Shown: in pieces, positions 1 through 12,500 of the stretch
Position numbering within the stretch: position 1 is the stretch's first letter
How the letters are laid out: every line of letters begins with the position of its first letter
Source of the DNA: Myoxocephalus aenaeus
Taxonomy: Eukaryota > Chordata > Actinopteri > Perciformes > Cottidae
Length of the DNA: 64,000 bases
Assembly (NCBI GenBank): GCA_038501785.1
Contig: JBAMJR010000032.1
Span: forward strand, 2,357,001-2,421,000
Direction of reading: 5' to 3'
Position numbers and translations under genes: made by a program
The notes under the pieces: generated by a model
What the model was told of the DNA's origin: nothing
The model's database searches: none
What the model saw: only the letters and a program-made list of their open reading frames with translations

Positions 1-2840
1 CTTCCTGTATGTTTAGTGATGGTTTATCTAAAGGACTATCAGTTAGAAAAAAAGATTACGGTTTGTCTTCGAATAAAAACATTACAACATAAAATATTGC
101 TTTCACACAGGATGTGAACATTGGTTTCCTGGGTGAAAGTCCCTCCAATCTGCCCAAAGTATATCTTTTCACTTATAATACTCATAACTATACCATGTTA
201 CTAACAATAACAGCTTACTACGTCACTTGCCTTGACCCAATGCAGGAAAGCGTACAATGCCAATATTTCTATGGCACCTTGGCAGCTGAAGTAAGAAAAC
301 TTCATTTAAAATCCAACTGACATTTGTAATAACTCAAATAACAAGAAAGATTCATCCTGCCTCTTTTACAAAAACATTCTGATATTGTTGTTTAGTCTGT
401 CTTAGCTTCCTTTAACGGACATCACTTGCCTTTAAACTCTAAATGGACAAAACCACATTATAATGACAAAAGTACCCACGCTGCCACTCCGGTAGAGCTC
501 AGCTTCTACAACATGTGTGTTCTCTCTGTAGTAGATGTTTAGGTCCAGCGGATGAACGAGCCTGGCATTGAGCGCTGTGTTTTCTTGTCTGCACATGTCT
601 TCCTCCTCTGTAGTGTCACTCAGGGTTTGAGAGCTTAGACCGCCGCCTTGCCCTCTCATCCCTGATACCTGTGTGTCGGGTGACATCATCCATTTCAGAA
701 GGTGCTGCTACATCATGAGGCACAAAGCTGCTGTCGAGCGGCGGCCCCATAAAAAAACATGCCACACCGTTCACCCACACACTTCAAACGAGTCTTTGTT
801 TTTTTTGTCTTCTAAAGCAGCTGCCTTTGCTCCGCCTCTCTTTAGTTTCTGTCTTTCATGGAATATTGTCGAGCACACTGTGCTAACCTTTGACCTCCTT
901 TTGTTTTAGTTGAGTGGCGGCCATAAGTCTAAAATATAATTGCATGTTTAATGTGTCGGTTTTTGGTTGGTCTTTATACTGCAGAATATAATTAGACTGA
1001 GAATCTGCAGAAACATCCAATATGAATGTGATTTCAAGCCTGCTGGGTTGACACAAACATAAACATGTCCACAGACGGGACAGTCTGAGGCCCAGCAAAG
1101 TGTCCTAACAATTCAACCAGCCGCTGATCCACCTGTTGAGGCTGCTGCTACTGTTGTGATCCTTAATTCAGTTTTTTTTTTTTTGGGAAATCAGGGAAAT
1201 ACCCACGGAGCAGGGACCTTTTGGCTGGCCCATGAGGTCCCTGCGGTCAGGTAAAAGAAGTCAGGTAAAAGAAGTCCCTGCCCTCCCAGAAAGGTTCCTG
1301 CAGTGGAAATAATCTGTTAGATGCTGAATGTAATTGGAGATCCACAAAAACAACGTCAATTGGAGAAGGAAACCCTTTGGAAACACACACCTTGCAATGA
1401 ACAGACCTCCTACAGAAGCGGGATACATTCACTTGAGAAAAAAGGATTTGGCCTATTTTTCTGACTTTTTCATGGAAAAAAAAGCTACATTGCAGGGAGG
1501 AGAGCGGACGCTCCGGAGGCAGACCGTCAGTTAGTAGCTGTAACAGCAGCGACAGGAATTTTCCTGATCCGGCGGAGTCGGTTCTGGGCAAATTAACTTT
1601 TTTCCATCAATAAATAGTTCTAACACAGAACTACCTCCAAAACTACCAACTGTGGGTCTGTTTGTGAGCAGACTAAATGAGATACAACACCTGAGTCAGT
1701 GAGCTTTAGCTGTTGTTTTTTTGACTTACTACAATATAATTTAATTTTTCTATGACTTGTTCGACATATCATACTATGACTTTTTCCAAAAACTATAATA
1801 TAATCTTTTAATGATTTCTTTAACGATACTGAGTTGACTTTCTTTTACCTTTTCAACATACTATGACTTTTTTCGACACGCTATACTATGCTAACGGACT
1901 AGCTGTTTCAACCTGCTTAACACAAGAGCATGAGTTCTACATCATCTCCTGATCACATTCAAACAGTTTTCCCAGCATGTTGAAGACATTCTGTCCATGG
2001 TTCTTCTGTCCGGCAAAAAAACTCTCAACGGCAATTGGTCAGCACTTGGTTGACACCTCACCTGAGCCTTGAGTGGGAACTTCCACGGGTATCGACTCTG
2101 AGCGCCGCTCCAGCTCGCCTAAACAAACACGGAGCGACCACTGCAAGCACCTGTCACACGTGGAAATCCACCGGCCTCATGACTCATTCCCTTTCACACA
2201 ATGGCTAACCTGTAATTTACCCCCAGCACTTAACAGGACCGCCACCGTAACACGAGGAGATGCAAAGAATCGACCGCTGTTTTCTTTGGCCAAGTTCACT
2301 TGAGCTGAATGGAGCGGACCGCGTCTCTTTTCACTGGATGCGAGGCTTGCTTCCTCCGGCTCGGAGGCCTTTACAGGCCAGCTCCCGGCTGCGGCGGTGG
2401 TTGCAGAGTTAGGGAGGTGCGGGGGGATCAGGTATCAGAAGCAAACACTCGCAGCTCAAGGTGTTTTGTGTGGTTTCTGGTCACGTTATTGGGTTCAATT
2501 TGTTGGTTCAAGGCTGGCTTTCCTGTGACCTGAGGAGCTTCAGGGGAAGTGGGGGGCCTTTGACCTGGAGAGTCCTGCTGAAGACATATGTGTACCAATG
2601 GGGCCATCTGGTGTTCACACGGTGAAGTTCACATGTTGATCATGGCAGCAGAAGTCATGAAAACACTCTCTACCTTGACATCATTACTCTGTTTATATTT
2701 GTGCAGTGACAGTTTCACCCCTTGATTCTTAATAATATTGCTGTGGAAGTGAGAAAACTCTAACAAGGGAGCTACATATGAAATTATGTTTCACATTTGA
2801 ACTAACTGAAAACTGCTTTGTGCTTCTGTTACGTGAGTCA
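1..2840. other. Intergenic, no gene recognised
   Basis: All frames are short and show no domain, splice-bounded exon or conserved motif that I recognise. The stretch is AT-rich with scattered homopolymers. A small tandem duplication of a ggtcaggtaaaagaagt-type unit lies near 1246-1282. Nothing functional can be supported. Confidence 0.6.
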
Positions 2841-3300
2841 GAATGAATCAGAATCATTTATTGGCCAAGTACGTATACAAGGAATTTGACTCGGTGAAAG
2901 GTGCAGAACAATAAACATAGACATAGAATAAAACAGTAAAATAATAAAAATAGAGCGGATGATGCGCTGTAGGCTGCCCTTGTCCTTGGCAGTGGCTGCA
3001 GCGTACCAGACGCTGATGGAGGAGCAGAGGATGACTCAACGATGGCAGTGTAGAAGTGCATCATGGTCTTTGGGAGGTTGAATTTCTTCAGCTGCTTCAG
3101 GAAGAACATCCTCTGATGAGCCTTCTTGACAATGGAGCTGATGTTCAGCTCCCATTTGAGGTCCTGGGTAATGGTGGAGCCCAGGAAGCGGAAGGACTTC
3201 ATGGCGTTGATGGGGGAGTCACACAGGGTGAAAGGGGGTAGGTGGGGCTGCGTTCTTAAGGAAATACACAACCATCTCCACTTTATACCACTTTGTATCA
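2841..3300 (-). mobile_element. Non-LTR retrotransposon (LINE) 3' fragment
   Basis: On the minus strand the translation contains FRFLGSTITQDLKW and later a stretch rich in FLKQLKKFNL, followed by an alanine/serine-rich tail. This layout is typical of the C-terminal part of the reverse transcriptase ORF of L2-like fish LINEs. The frame is broken and only the distal part is left. The plus-strand edge (near 2845) carries the widely repeated gaatcagaatcatttattgg tail. It is a dead copy. The exact LINE clade is uncertain. Confidence 0.65.
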
Positions 3301-3642
3301 CGAAAGCACACATTCACGTGTGAGATCGATTTAGTCACATAAGACATTCTTTCTTTCTTTTTTTATTACACACGTGACTCGAAAGAGCGCTGAATAAGCA
3401 TTCATCCACCGCTGAAAATAGTCACCAACGAATGCGCTCTTTCCCTCCGTTTGAGTAACCTTTGCTTAAAGCTACAGTGACCAGCTGTTTTAGCACATTT
3501 TCTATAAATGTAAAAATATATTTGTGAGGTGTTTAAAAACATTGGATCGACCGACTATGTGTGAGGTGAAAGGGTGCCTCTGTCTTTCCCTTTACAGGGA
3601 AAATATCTTTATGTACAGTATTTACACTGCAGTGGAATATCA

Positions 3643-3647
<5 letters not shown>

Positions 3648-3711
<64 letters not shown>
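3648..3711. repeat. (GT)n microsatellite
   Basis: About 32 uninterrupted GT dinucleotides. The open frames of repeated Cys-Val or His-Thr across it are artefacts of the repeat. Confidence 0.95.
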
Positions 3712-3759
3712 GCTGCACCTTCTGTCAGGAATACACAAACTCATATCATCTAAAATACC

Positions 3760-4620
3760 TTAAAATGTCTGTGCCAGCCCCCGGCCTCCCATACCAAACC
3801 CTCCCAGCTCTTATACCCCTCACCTGTCAGTCATTCCCGGGTCCCTGGTGCTCACGGGACCACAGGCCTGTCGGACCTCCAGCGGCCCCTCAAAGACATA
3901 TCCTCCCTCCTGTCACAAACACACCCGTCCCCCATCCCTCTCGGGCCCTGCCAAACAAAAATAAAGTCACATTGAAGGCAGAGTGGCCGGGGCTCCTGCT
4001 TTGCAGATCAGTCAGTGGATACCTGATTGTCACTCACGGGCCCGGGCCCTTAATCCTATTGTCTCTCCGACAGGATTACTCTCTTGTGGTCCTTCTCTCC
4101 CTGTGGCTGCGCACAGGAGAAAGGCCAGATTAAGGGGATTAGCGCGTATCCTCCTGACTTGTCAAACTGGGATGTAAGGAACCATTGACTTTCTTGGGGG
4201 ACCCTGAATGAGCGCAGGCAGAGAGGTGCCTAAAAGAAGAGGTCATGAAAGGCGGCGAACAAGCCCAAATTCCCCGAAAGGACAATGTGATTTGTTTGCT
4301 TTTGTCCCCTCGGACTGGGCCGAAAGAGTTCAAAGGAGAAGAGAGCGCCGGGCCAAGAGAGATGGAAGGAAAGGGGAAGAGAGAGGAGGGGAAGTTAACG
4401 CGGACGATTTTATGTCACTACAAAAGAGATTCATGACTAACTCTGCTGTACGGGACGGTTAAACTGGCCGACTTGTAGAGTGAACACTGGAGGGGTCAGA
4501 GGGCCAAAGTAAGATGGGAGCTTCCACTTTCAGTCCGGGGGGCAGGCACGGTCACCTTATTTAAGAGTAGACTTTCCTCTTTGATAGCGCTTATAGTTAG
4601 GGCTGACTCTGTCAGGAGAG
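3760..4620. other. Non-repetitive intergenic stretch, possible conserved element
   Basis: No exon or repeat family is recognisable. The composition is more balanced than its surroundings. Two inverted bicoid/OTX-type homeodomain cores, TAATCC at 4051-4056 and GGATTA at 4073-4078, lie 16 bp apart. This could be an enhancer or chance; only cross-species alignment would tell. Confidence 0.25.
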
Positions 4621-4639
4621 AGAGGGAGAGTCAGACAAC

Positions 4640-5092
4640 TCCCCTCGCAATTCCGTCAGAGAGATCGTGGCTGTCTGGAGCCGGTCCTGCCTGCTGCCAT
4701 GGCCCTGTTGATGACCCTCCTCTACCTCCTTCTGCTTCATGGATCGTGGTTATCTGGATCATGGACCATGCCTACTACTCATTAATACAAATAATTTCTG
4801 TCATATTCATTGAATGTGCTGTAACTCCGTTACGTTATTCATTCTGGTCACATTACATCTATTGCTTCTGTCCATCCGGGGAGAGGGATCCTCCTCTGTT
4901 GCTCTCCCTCAGGTTTCTTCCCTTTTTTTCCCTGTGAAAGGGTTTTTACTATCTTTATTTGGGGAGTTTTTCCTGATCTAATGTGAGGTCCCGGGACAGG
5001 GATGTTATGTGTACAGATTGTAAAGCCCTCCGAGGCAAACTTGTATTTGTGATGTTGGGCTTTATAAAATAAACTGAATTGAATTGAATTAT
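4640..5092 (+). mobile_element. LINE/SINE 3' tail with (TTGAA)n end
   Basis: The block ends with the common fish retroposon tail: a polypyrimidine stretch, a gggagtttttcctgatct motif, an aagccctccgaggcaaa segment, and a terminal aattgaattgaatt repeat. A second copy in the opposite orientation lies at 20975-21165, inside intron 1 of the transporter gene. It has no coding capacity. Confidence 0.7.
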
Positions 5093-5611
5093 AATACTTT
5101 TTTTAACTATAGAAACATTTGAATACTCACAGAGCATAAGCACTTTATTGTCTAATACAGACATCAGTAATAGGCCAGAGCATCTGTGTGCTAATGTGAT
5201 AAGAAAAGATGATGTGCAATCTATAACAGGATGCAGATAACCTAGTACTTGTTAAAGTGCTATACAGCTCATTTTGAAGATTGATTACATTAATAAATAA
5301 AAGTTTGGTATGCATTTTGAAGTTACGGGTTTGATTATTGGAAACATGTCAGGTGATCGAGTCAAATCTCGTCTTTTTCCAGTGGGGGTCAATTCTGGTC
5401 TTATTTGATATATTTTGTGTATGTCATAAGCCTGAGGATCAGACTGACCCCCCCTCACCCCTCAGAGTGCATAGCTTTCCTTTCTCAAAGCCACAGCCAC
5501 TTGCAACACGCGCGCAAAGAAGGAGAAAACATGCCAAGATGCCTCTGCTCCAACACCAGATAATGCACAGAAACAGATAATGCACGTAAACGCCAGTTGA
5601 ACCCAGTAGTT

Positions 5612-6195
5612 ATGGGAAATACTGGAAACATCAGGAATGAAATGGGTTCCAGCAGCAACAGTTCAGAAAAGGAAACAGTTGAGGATGGAGACGTGTATGG
5701 ACGTTTTGCGCTCATCAAAGCTGGGATTCTGGGTTTGGTTCTTGTGGCAATCTTTTCTTCTTGGGCACACTTTGGAAGAGGCGAAAAAGAAACCCATCTG
5801 TTCCTGCTGCACCTGTGCTTGGCCGATTTTATGTTTGTTTTTTTCCAAGTCCTACCGCAGTTTCTCATGGAAATTACGCACACGTTCCGAGGCACGGACT
5901 TCCTGTGCCGGTCCGTGAAATACCTGCAGGCGGTCTGGATGTTGTACATGATAGTGGCCATGACCATAGACCGGTACCATGCGGTTTGTAAGCCGATGGT
6001 TTCCTTCTTGAAGGAGATACCACAACAATGTACTTCAACATGAAGAGAAAGGCGCTGCAGGCGCGAAGGGGATGTCCAACGCCATGCTGAAGACTGTGAC
6101 AGTGACATGTGTTATTATAATGACACACAGTGTGCTGGAGCCCATTCTTTGTGGTCCAGTTGTGGTCTGCATGGAGTCCCAGCAGTGCACATAAG
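5612..6195 (+). pseudogene. Vasopressin/vasotocin V2-type receptor pseudogene
   Basis: The upstream open frame (ATG at 5612, stop near 6043) encodes part of a rhodopsin-family receptor. HLCLADFMFVFFQVLPQ matches TM2, FRGTDFLCRSVKYLQ matches extracellular loop 1/TM3, and MTIDRYHAVCKPM is the DRY region. These are closest to vasopressin V2 receptors, where FRG.D.LCR.VKYLQ is characteristic. After the DRY region the frame runs into intracellular-loop-3-like sequence and stops. Downstream, SNAMLKTVTVT and, in another frame, CWSPFFVVQLWSAWSP are recognisable as loop 3/TM6. TM4, TM5 and extracellular loop 2 are therefore missing, the frame shifts at least once, and TM1 lacks its usual Gly-Asn. A possible fossil donor (AAG|GTTTGT) follows TM6, where V2 receptor genes have an intron. 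No TM7 exon was seen. It cannot encode a seven-helix receptor. Confidence 0.85.
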
Positions 6196-6763
6196 GTTTG
6201 TCTAAGTGAGGACCAAAGATGCCTGTCACATTATATTAATGTCACTGTGGTGTAGTCTATAGATCAACACTGAACAGGATTATGAAGTGTTTATGTCAAG
6301 CTGTAGTCAACAATTGTGCATTTTATCTCTCTTTTTAGAGCATAAAGTGTGTTTACATATTTTGACCTCACCTCAACAGCTGCACCAACCCGTGGATATA
6401 TCTCTACTACAGCTAAAAAGAAAACATGGATCATGACTATTGTTATTGTTGTTGTCGTTAATTGAACGGTTTAATGTCATGAGTATTGGTTTGAATTTGT
6501 GTCGACATCTTGCAGTATTTTGCCAGTTAATGTTCCAGTGTTCTCATAAATAAAAAGCCCATTATGCATGAAAAAATAGTTTGCCATGAAACAAGCTGAG
6601 ACACGGTGCTTGATGCATGTTGAAACATAACCCTTGTACAGAGTGCAATACCTTCTTTTATTCAGTGATGGAGGAAATAGGATTTTCAAAATAAAACTGC
6701 AATAGAAAAAGCGGTCAAGACATAAAGCTGAAATTTCCTTCACACAGAGAAACATATGCAAGG
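6196..6763. other. Intergenic, nothing recognised
   Basis: AT-rich sequence after the receptor pseudogene. I searched it for the missing TM7 coding segment (an NPxxY-type motif) and found none. Reading frames are short and without known motifs. Confidence 0.5.
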
Positions 6764-7083
6764 CTATATACCAGTGGTGGGCCATCAGGGCCACCACTGG
6801 TATATGTTTAAGCCTTCTCTGCTGGCCTAAACAGAATCACAAAGTTATAGCTATTATAATTCTATTTATTTCTATTTAATTCTATTTATTTATTTTTATA
6901 ATTAAAAGTTATATCTATTTCATAATTGTATTGTTTTTCACAAATACACTACATGTATTATAATTATTTTTTCCTTATTAGCTTATTTTCTCATTGCACA
7001 GCTCCTGTCTTCCTCAGCTTCTGGCCAGCTGATCCACTCTGAAGGCCCAGGTAGAAAATCCACAGCCCGCCACTGCTATATAC
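6764..7083. mobile_element. hAT-type MITE with 8-bp target duplication
   Basis: The element spans 6772-7075. It starts CAGTGGTGGG and ends CCCGCCACTG, a nearly perfect inverted terminal pair. The direct repeat ctatatac flanks it at 6764-6771 and 7076-7083. An 8-bp duplication with CAG...CTG ends is the hallmark of hAT transposition. There is no transposase frame, so it is non-autonomous. A partial relative in reverse orientation lies at about 22520-22643. Confidence 0.88.
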
Positions 7084-7175
7084 ATCACCCACTGATTTTC
7101 TTTTATTGTTCTGTAAATGTTACTTATGTAATTGAAATGTAAACTGCACATCTATTTGCATCTTCTACTCCTGCT

Positions 7176-7182
7176 TGATAGA

Positions 7183-7249
<67 letters not shown>
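7176..7249. repeat. (TATC)n microsatellite
   Basis: About seventeen tandem tatc/atct units, essentially uninterrupted. Confidence 0.95.
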
Positions 7250-7734
7250 AATTCACTGAAGGAAAGTAATGCCATAATATAGAAGCAGCTGTTACAAGTA
7301 CAAGTCCTGCATTTAAGGTTTTTCTTAAAGGATCAGTGTGTTTCACTTTAAGGGGATCTATTTGCAGAAATTGAGTATAATATTATTGATATGTCTCTTT
7401 TAGTGTATAATCGCCTGCAAATAAAATGTGTTGTGTTTTTGATACCTTGAAATAAGCTGTTTATATGGAGCAGGTCCTTTTATATAAGCTACTCGAAGTA
7501 CCAGAAGTATTTTTGCAGGAATTTGGGGTACATGGTTAATGCAGATAAACAGACGCTAACTTTTCTCAGATAAGTACTTCGTTAATCAGAAAAACAGGGC
7601 AAATGTTTTTTTTTCTTATGTAACTTGAACGCAACACTTCCGTATATTTACTGCTGGTGCCGAGGTAAAATTGACCCCGCCTGCCTGATGACAGATGATG
7701 CTCGGGTCCTTGAAGGCATCATTTCAGGGACAAC

Positions 7735-7928
7735 AGAATTGGCCAATCGCTGTCCAGTAAACCCAGCTGCGTTGAAGAATGGACCAATGACTGAGCGCGC
7801 GAGCGATCACGTCGTTGCAGTTCAGCCCGACTTGTTTTGTTTAGGTTAGCCACCGAGACTGGCGTTTTGTTAACAATGCGACTGTTAATTAACAGTTTTG
7901 CGGTTAAGATATACTAGTATCTTATTTC
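7735..7928 (+). promoter_or_regulatory. Candidate wbp1 promoter/5' UTR
   Basis: Two CCAAT boxes (7743-7747 and 7784-7788, 41 bp apart) are followed by a CpG-containing gagcgcgcgagcg stretch. No TATA box is seen, which fits a housekeeping-type promoter. A short upstream frame (ATG 7876, stop 7915-7917) precedes the main start. Position and motifs suggest a promoter; the transcription start cannot be read from the sequence. Confidence 0.4.
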
Positions 7929-7997
7929 ATGGCAATGGGGTCATTTAAGTTCATCGCTGGACAAGAGAATTCAGCGACAGAGGCCACAGTCATAGAG
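7929..7997 (+). CDS. wbp1: wbp1 exon 1
   Basis: Encodes the first 23 residues (MAMGSFKFIAGQ...), ending in phase 0 before GTAAAC. It is low in recognisable motifs, as expected for this region. Support is the in-frame upstream stop, the good donor and the phase match with exon 2. Confidence 0.68.
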
Positions 7998-9490
7998 GTA
8001 AACACTAACTTAGTCGACGTTTTTTTAACAGCTAATGTTAGCTTAGCTAGCTAACTACATTAACTTAGTTAGCCTGTTGGCTAAAACTTTTTAGCCCGAG
8101 TTGGACTCACCTTTATTGCTAGTTACGAGCTCGTGGGTTGATAAACTAACAGAACAGTTGTATTCGCCCCCGCTGTAACACACATGGATAATGTAACTAA
8201 AGTTAGCAGTGCTGTTGACATAGTTAGGTTAGTATATTAGAAGCTAACTCAGGTAGCCTTAGCAGGGTTGGTCAATAACAATCAGTTATTAGCAGTTAGA
8301 ATCATAACGTAACTCCTGAAACAGCGAGGACTGTCTTACTGTGACGGGATATGACTGCGATGTACATGTTAATGTGAAATCCCTGCTGAGATGGTGTTAA
8401 GTGATAGATTTAGATGGACAAAAAAATACTGAGGTGAGCTCTCTAAAGAAATATAAACCCCAGTGACACTATTTAAATGTGATTACAGATATCAAAACAC
8501 AGAAGACGTATTGATCACTCGTGATATCAAACTCATGCTGATGCTTCAGACTGAAACGGAACAAGACGGTCTGCAAGCTAGTTTCAAAATCAGGAAATCA
8601 GTGATGAATGGAAGTGACACAGGAAGCTAACATAACACCAGCTGATTAGCTGCATATCGTTTCAAAGAATGAGTCTTTGCTGGGAGAGTTTTACTGCTGC
8701 AGATGTAACATGTTAGTTGAATGTGTAATCCTCAGCCCTGGCTGCCTGTGTTGCACTGTGCAGTTGGGTGTGAGAGATGCAGCAGCGTTTATATGTGACA
8801 TCTGATCCAAGAGGCTCTGCCCAGTTGGATCCAGAAGAGATTTCTTGGCAGCTTGAGCTCAGGTCTGTTTACTTCGGCAAAAGAAGCAACAATATGTCAA
8901 ATGGAGACATGTAGGTTAGAGGTGAGACGGTTAGGTCCACAGAACATTAATCAGAAACCATTTTTGATCATCAGCTGATCGTTTAAATGGAGGGCAGGGC
9001 TGTGTGATGGTATTCATGGGTGTGCTGTCGCACACCTACAGTCGTTAATAATCATAGGACAATATTTAAGTAGCTCGCTGCTGCAGCTGTTGTTCATTTA
9101 GTAGTTAATGTTACATGCTGTAGTGCTGCTAACATGTAAACTATGTTTTAATATATTATGATACACAATCAGGTTTATAATTGTGGTTATTATAATGATG
9201 TTCTCATTGTAACATAATAATAATAATAAAAGTGTAAACCATGATATTTTCCAAGATAGTTATTGTACCATTACAACCCTACCAACAATAATGGTGTCTG
9301 AATAAATAAATGGTGCCCAAAAGTACATTTCAAAGTAAGCACTTTGCGAGTGTGTCATATTTATTATAAAAAAGTAAGACGGAAAATATCGATGTGCTTA
9401 CGATGCAAGGTGTTATGAAAAGCAATTATTGTTCTTGCTCTTGGTATTTCCATGCCAGAATGCATTTATGTTGTTTCAGTTGCCTCTTGG

Positions 9491-9526
<36 letters not shown>

Positions 9527-12500
9527 CAGAGCGTTGTGTGTGTGTGTTTACAGGCCAGCCTGGTGTGCCAGGGAGTAAACAATCACAGCTACGCCTGCGA
9601 GTCGGGCCACTGCTGTGGAGAGACCCAGTGCTGCAGCTACTACTATGAACTGTGGTGTGAGTTACCTCGTCATGACACTGTTATCAAATGACATTACGCA
9701 GGAGCGTACAAAACTGCAAGCGCATAAATGTGTCAATAAATCGACCCATACAGCTTATGCTATGTGCCTTTTGCTATATTGTTTTACTTTATGCACAAAC
9801 ATTACACTCTAAAATAGAGGAAATCTGAAATGCAACAGAAGGGAGGACGTAGATGGAGGATCTGTTGTTTGATAACGATCAGGATTTGTACCGGTTAGGC
9901 GAGTGGAACCGGCACCGTGACTAATGTATCACATACAATCAGCACTTGTTTTGCCGTTGTCTCTTCTTAATGTAACTTAAGGAGTCCCAGCCCTTCGGAA
10001 CAATCTCTGGCATTTATTTTTGGATACAAAGAACATCAAAGCCAACCAGTGGCCACTGAGGGAACCAGTCAAGGGGCTTTATTGGTCACCATGGCTCTAT
10101 TCAGACCTGGCTGTGGGAAGCTACAGATGTGGTACAGATGTGAGTGCATTGAGGACGCATCGTACCATACAGTGTTTATCAAGTCCCGGTCTGTGGCGTC
10201 TTCTTCAGCGGCGTGACTGTCTTGTGTTTTGGGTGAGGGATGCACTGATATCGGGTATTGGGCTGACACTGACTCCAATAGCTGGATCAGGTATCGGTGA
10301 CAATGAGGTCCATCTATTGAGTTCAGCTCTTCGTTTATTCACTATATCTGTTATATGCTGTAATTTTAATTCCTGTTGAAGTTTTGACCAATATGAATGG
10401 GTGTTGTTAGGATTTTATTGATACTAGTATTCTTATCGATACTTCTTATCGGTTCTTTTTTTCAAATTATTTTGTGAGGGGGGGAAAAAGTATTTTAAAA
10501 GATACGTTCACAAGCTAAACAGTTAGCCAAGTGATTAGCTTTCATTAATTAGCCAACGAATGACATCGCTGACGTTACTGCAGTGGACGAAGGATGGACG
10601 CAGTCAAAAACTGCATTTCTGCAGATTGATGTTCTGCTTGTTGGCCAAATGTTTTGATAAAGTTCTGCTGGTACCTCCCTTATTGTGAGTGTTTTATTGC
10701 ATTTTTTTAATAATAAATATCAACTCGGTACCTACTAGGGGTGGGGGGAAAAAATCGATTCAGCATAGTATCGCGATAGTTTGCGTGGCGATATTGTATC
10801 GATACACGTAAGCCAAGTATCGATCTTTTTTTTTTTTTTTATGTAATCAATTATGGGAGGCATCGGAGAAAGAAATGAGAAATGCGCCGTCCGCGTGTAA
10901 ATCAAACGTCTGGACTTCCTGTCACTCGTAGCGGCGCTGCTGCACAGCTGTTGCACGGCGCTGTGTCAAAGACGTTAACTCAAGCACAAATCAAACTGGC
11001 TGCTGGTGCTCTCGTAGCGATGAAACGCATCAAACGCCGTCGTGTCTGGGTTCATGATATTACTTCTCCAGGAACTGCGTCGGGATGACTGTGTTACGGA
11101 TTAACAGGCGGCCGTGTTAACTGGTGACCTCCGGCCGAAAGTCGTCTTTTGGGATTTCTTTGGGATTTCCACAACAAGTATAAAGCAGAAATAGTAGTTA
11201 TTTTCATGGTGGGTGGCAGAAATGGAAACTCTTTGCACAGAGATAAACCACAGAGATAAGCCCCGCCCCCTCTCTGGCGCGCGTCCAGCTCGAATGACGC
11301 GACTATGCAGTTCAGTTTGTCAGGTGCAACACTTATGAAAGTGTTTGTCTGCTTGACAATCACATTTTGCTGCAATAAAAATTATTGAAGTGAGATGAAC
11401 AGACTGAAAACGTTATCTTCTTACATACAATATGTTGACAGAGTTTTCCTTTGGGGACAATTTGCGGTGGGAAAAAAAGGGAATAAAATCGCAATACTCA
11501 ATATATCGCAGTATCGTGATAGTATCGAATCGGGACCCAAGTATCGTGATAAAATCGAATCGTGGGACCTCTGGTGATTCCCACCCCTGGTACATGTTTC
11601 CCCATCCTCTCCCACACAGTGAGACATACGGCGTATTGCCTAACCGCCGGTATCAGATCGGCACTCGGTATCGCCGATAGCCGTCTGCCGTCGGCCGCCC
11701 GGTAAACCAACAACGCGTTTGGTTTTCACCAAGAGAAATCACGTGAGATCCAATCAAACGGTCCCATTCTAACTGACGCACACGGAGCCGTCCGCCGTCG
11801 GGTCTGAACAGAGAACAGGGTGTCGGATCTCGCCCCTTTTTTTCCAGCAGTGTCGAAAACACCCACTGAAAGTTGGCACGTTATAATAAATAGGAATTGT
11901 TCTTTTTTTGTGTCACAACGACATTAAAATCGAATGCAAGTGAGAGCTTTGGCTTATTTTGTCAATGAAAGAATGAAGTAAAAAACTAATTGTCTAGATA
12001 TGTACTAAGTGTGCACTGTGGGCCCTGCAGGGTTCTGGCTGGTCTGGGCTCTGATCATTATCCTGACTGGCTGCTGCATCTGTCAGCACTGGCGCTCCAA
12101 GCAGCGCTTCCAGCAGCAGCGCCGGCAGAACGAGATCAACCTCATCGCGTACCGAGAGGCGCACAACAACTCCCAGCTACCGCTCTACCTCAGTGAGTCT
12201 TTTGCCGCACATTCCACACGCGGATAGCTTCTACCTCTCTGACACACGGTGACATCTCGGTTCTCAGGCCTCGATTTGTGTAGAAATACATTCAGCTGGA
12301 GATTATGAGGCTTTAGCAGTCGGCAGAGGAAGACACATGAAGTGGGTGTCTTTTCAAAGTTACAATCTTGCGTCCAAAATTGCTGCCAAACAGCAACATG
12401 AGCCAAAACAAAGAGCCCTTTTCCCACTGAAATCATGTCATTTCATTAGTGCGGCTTTAACCTGTATGGTCACGTTTTGAGCGAGTCCTTTGCAATCGTG

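Noticed and set aside
3524..3718. Open frames of repeated Cys-Val or His-Thr over dinucleotide tracts (also near 48633-49065, 50823-50984, 54481-55168, 58722-59332)
   Set aside because: They arise because CA/GT repeats have no stop codons. No real protein signal lies outside the repeat except where a rims1 exon happens to overlap.
5612..6043. Functional GPCR gene
   Set aside because: TM4, TM5 and TM7 are absent, TM1 lacks its conserved Asn, and the frame shifts in TM6.
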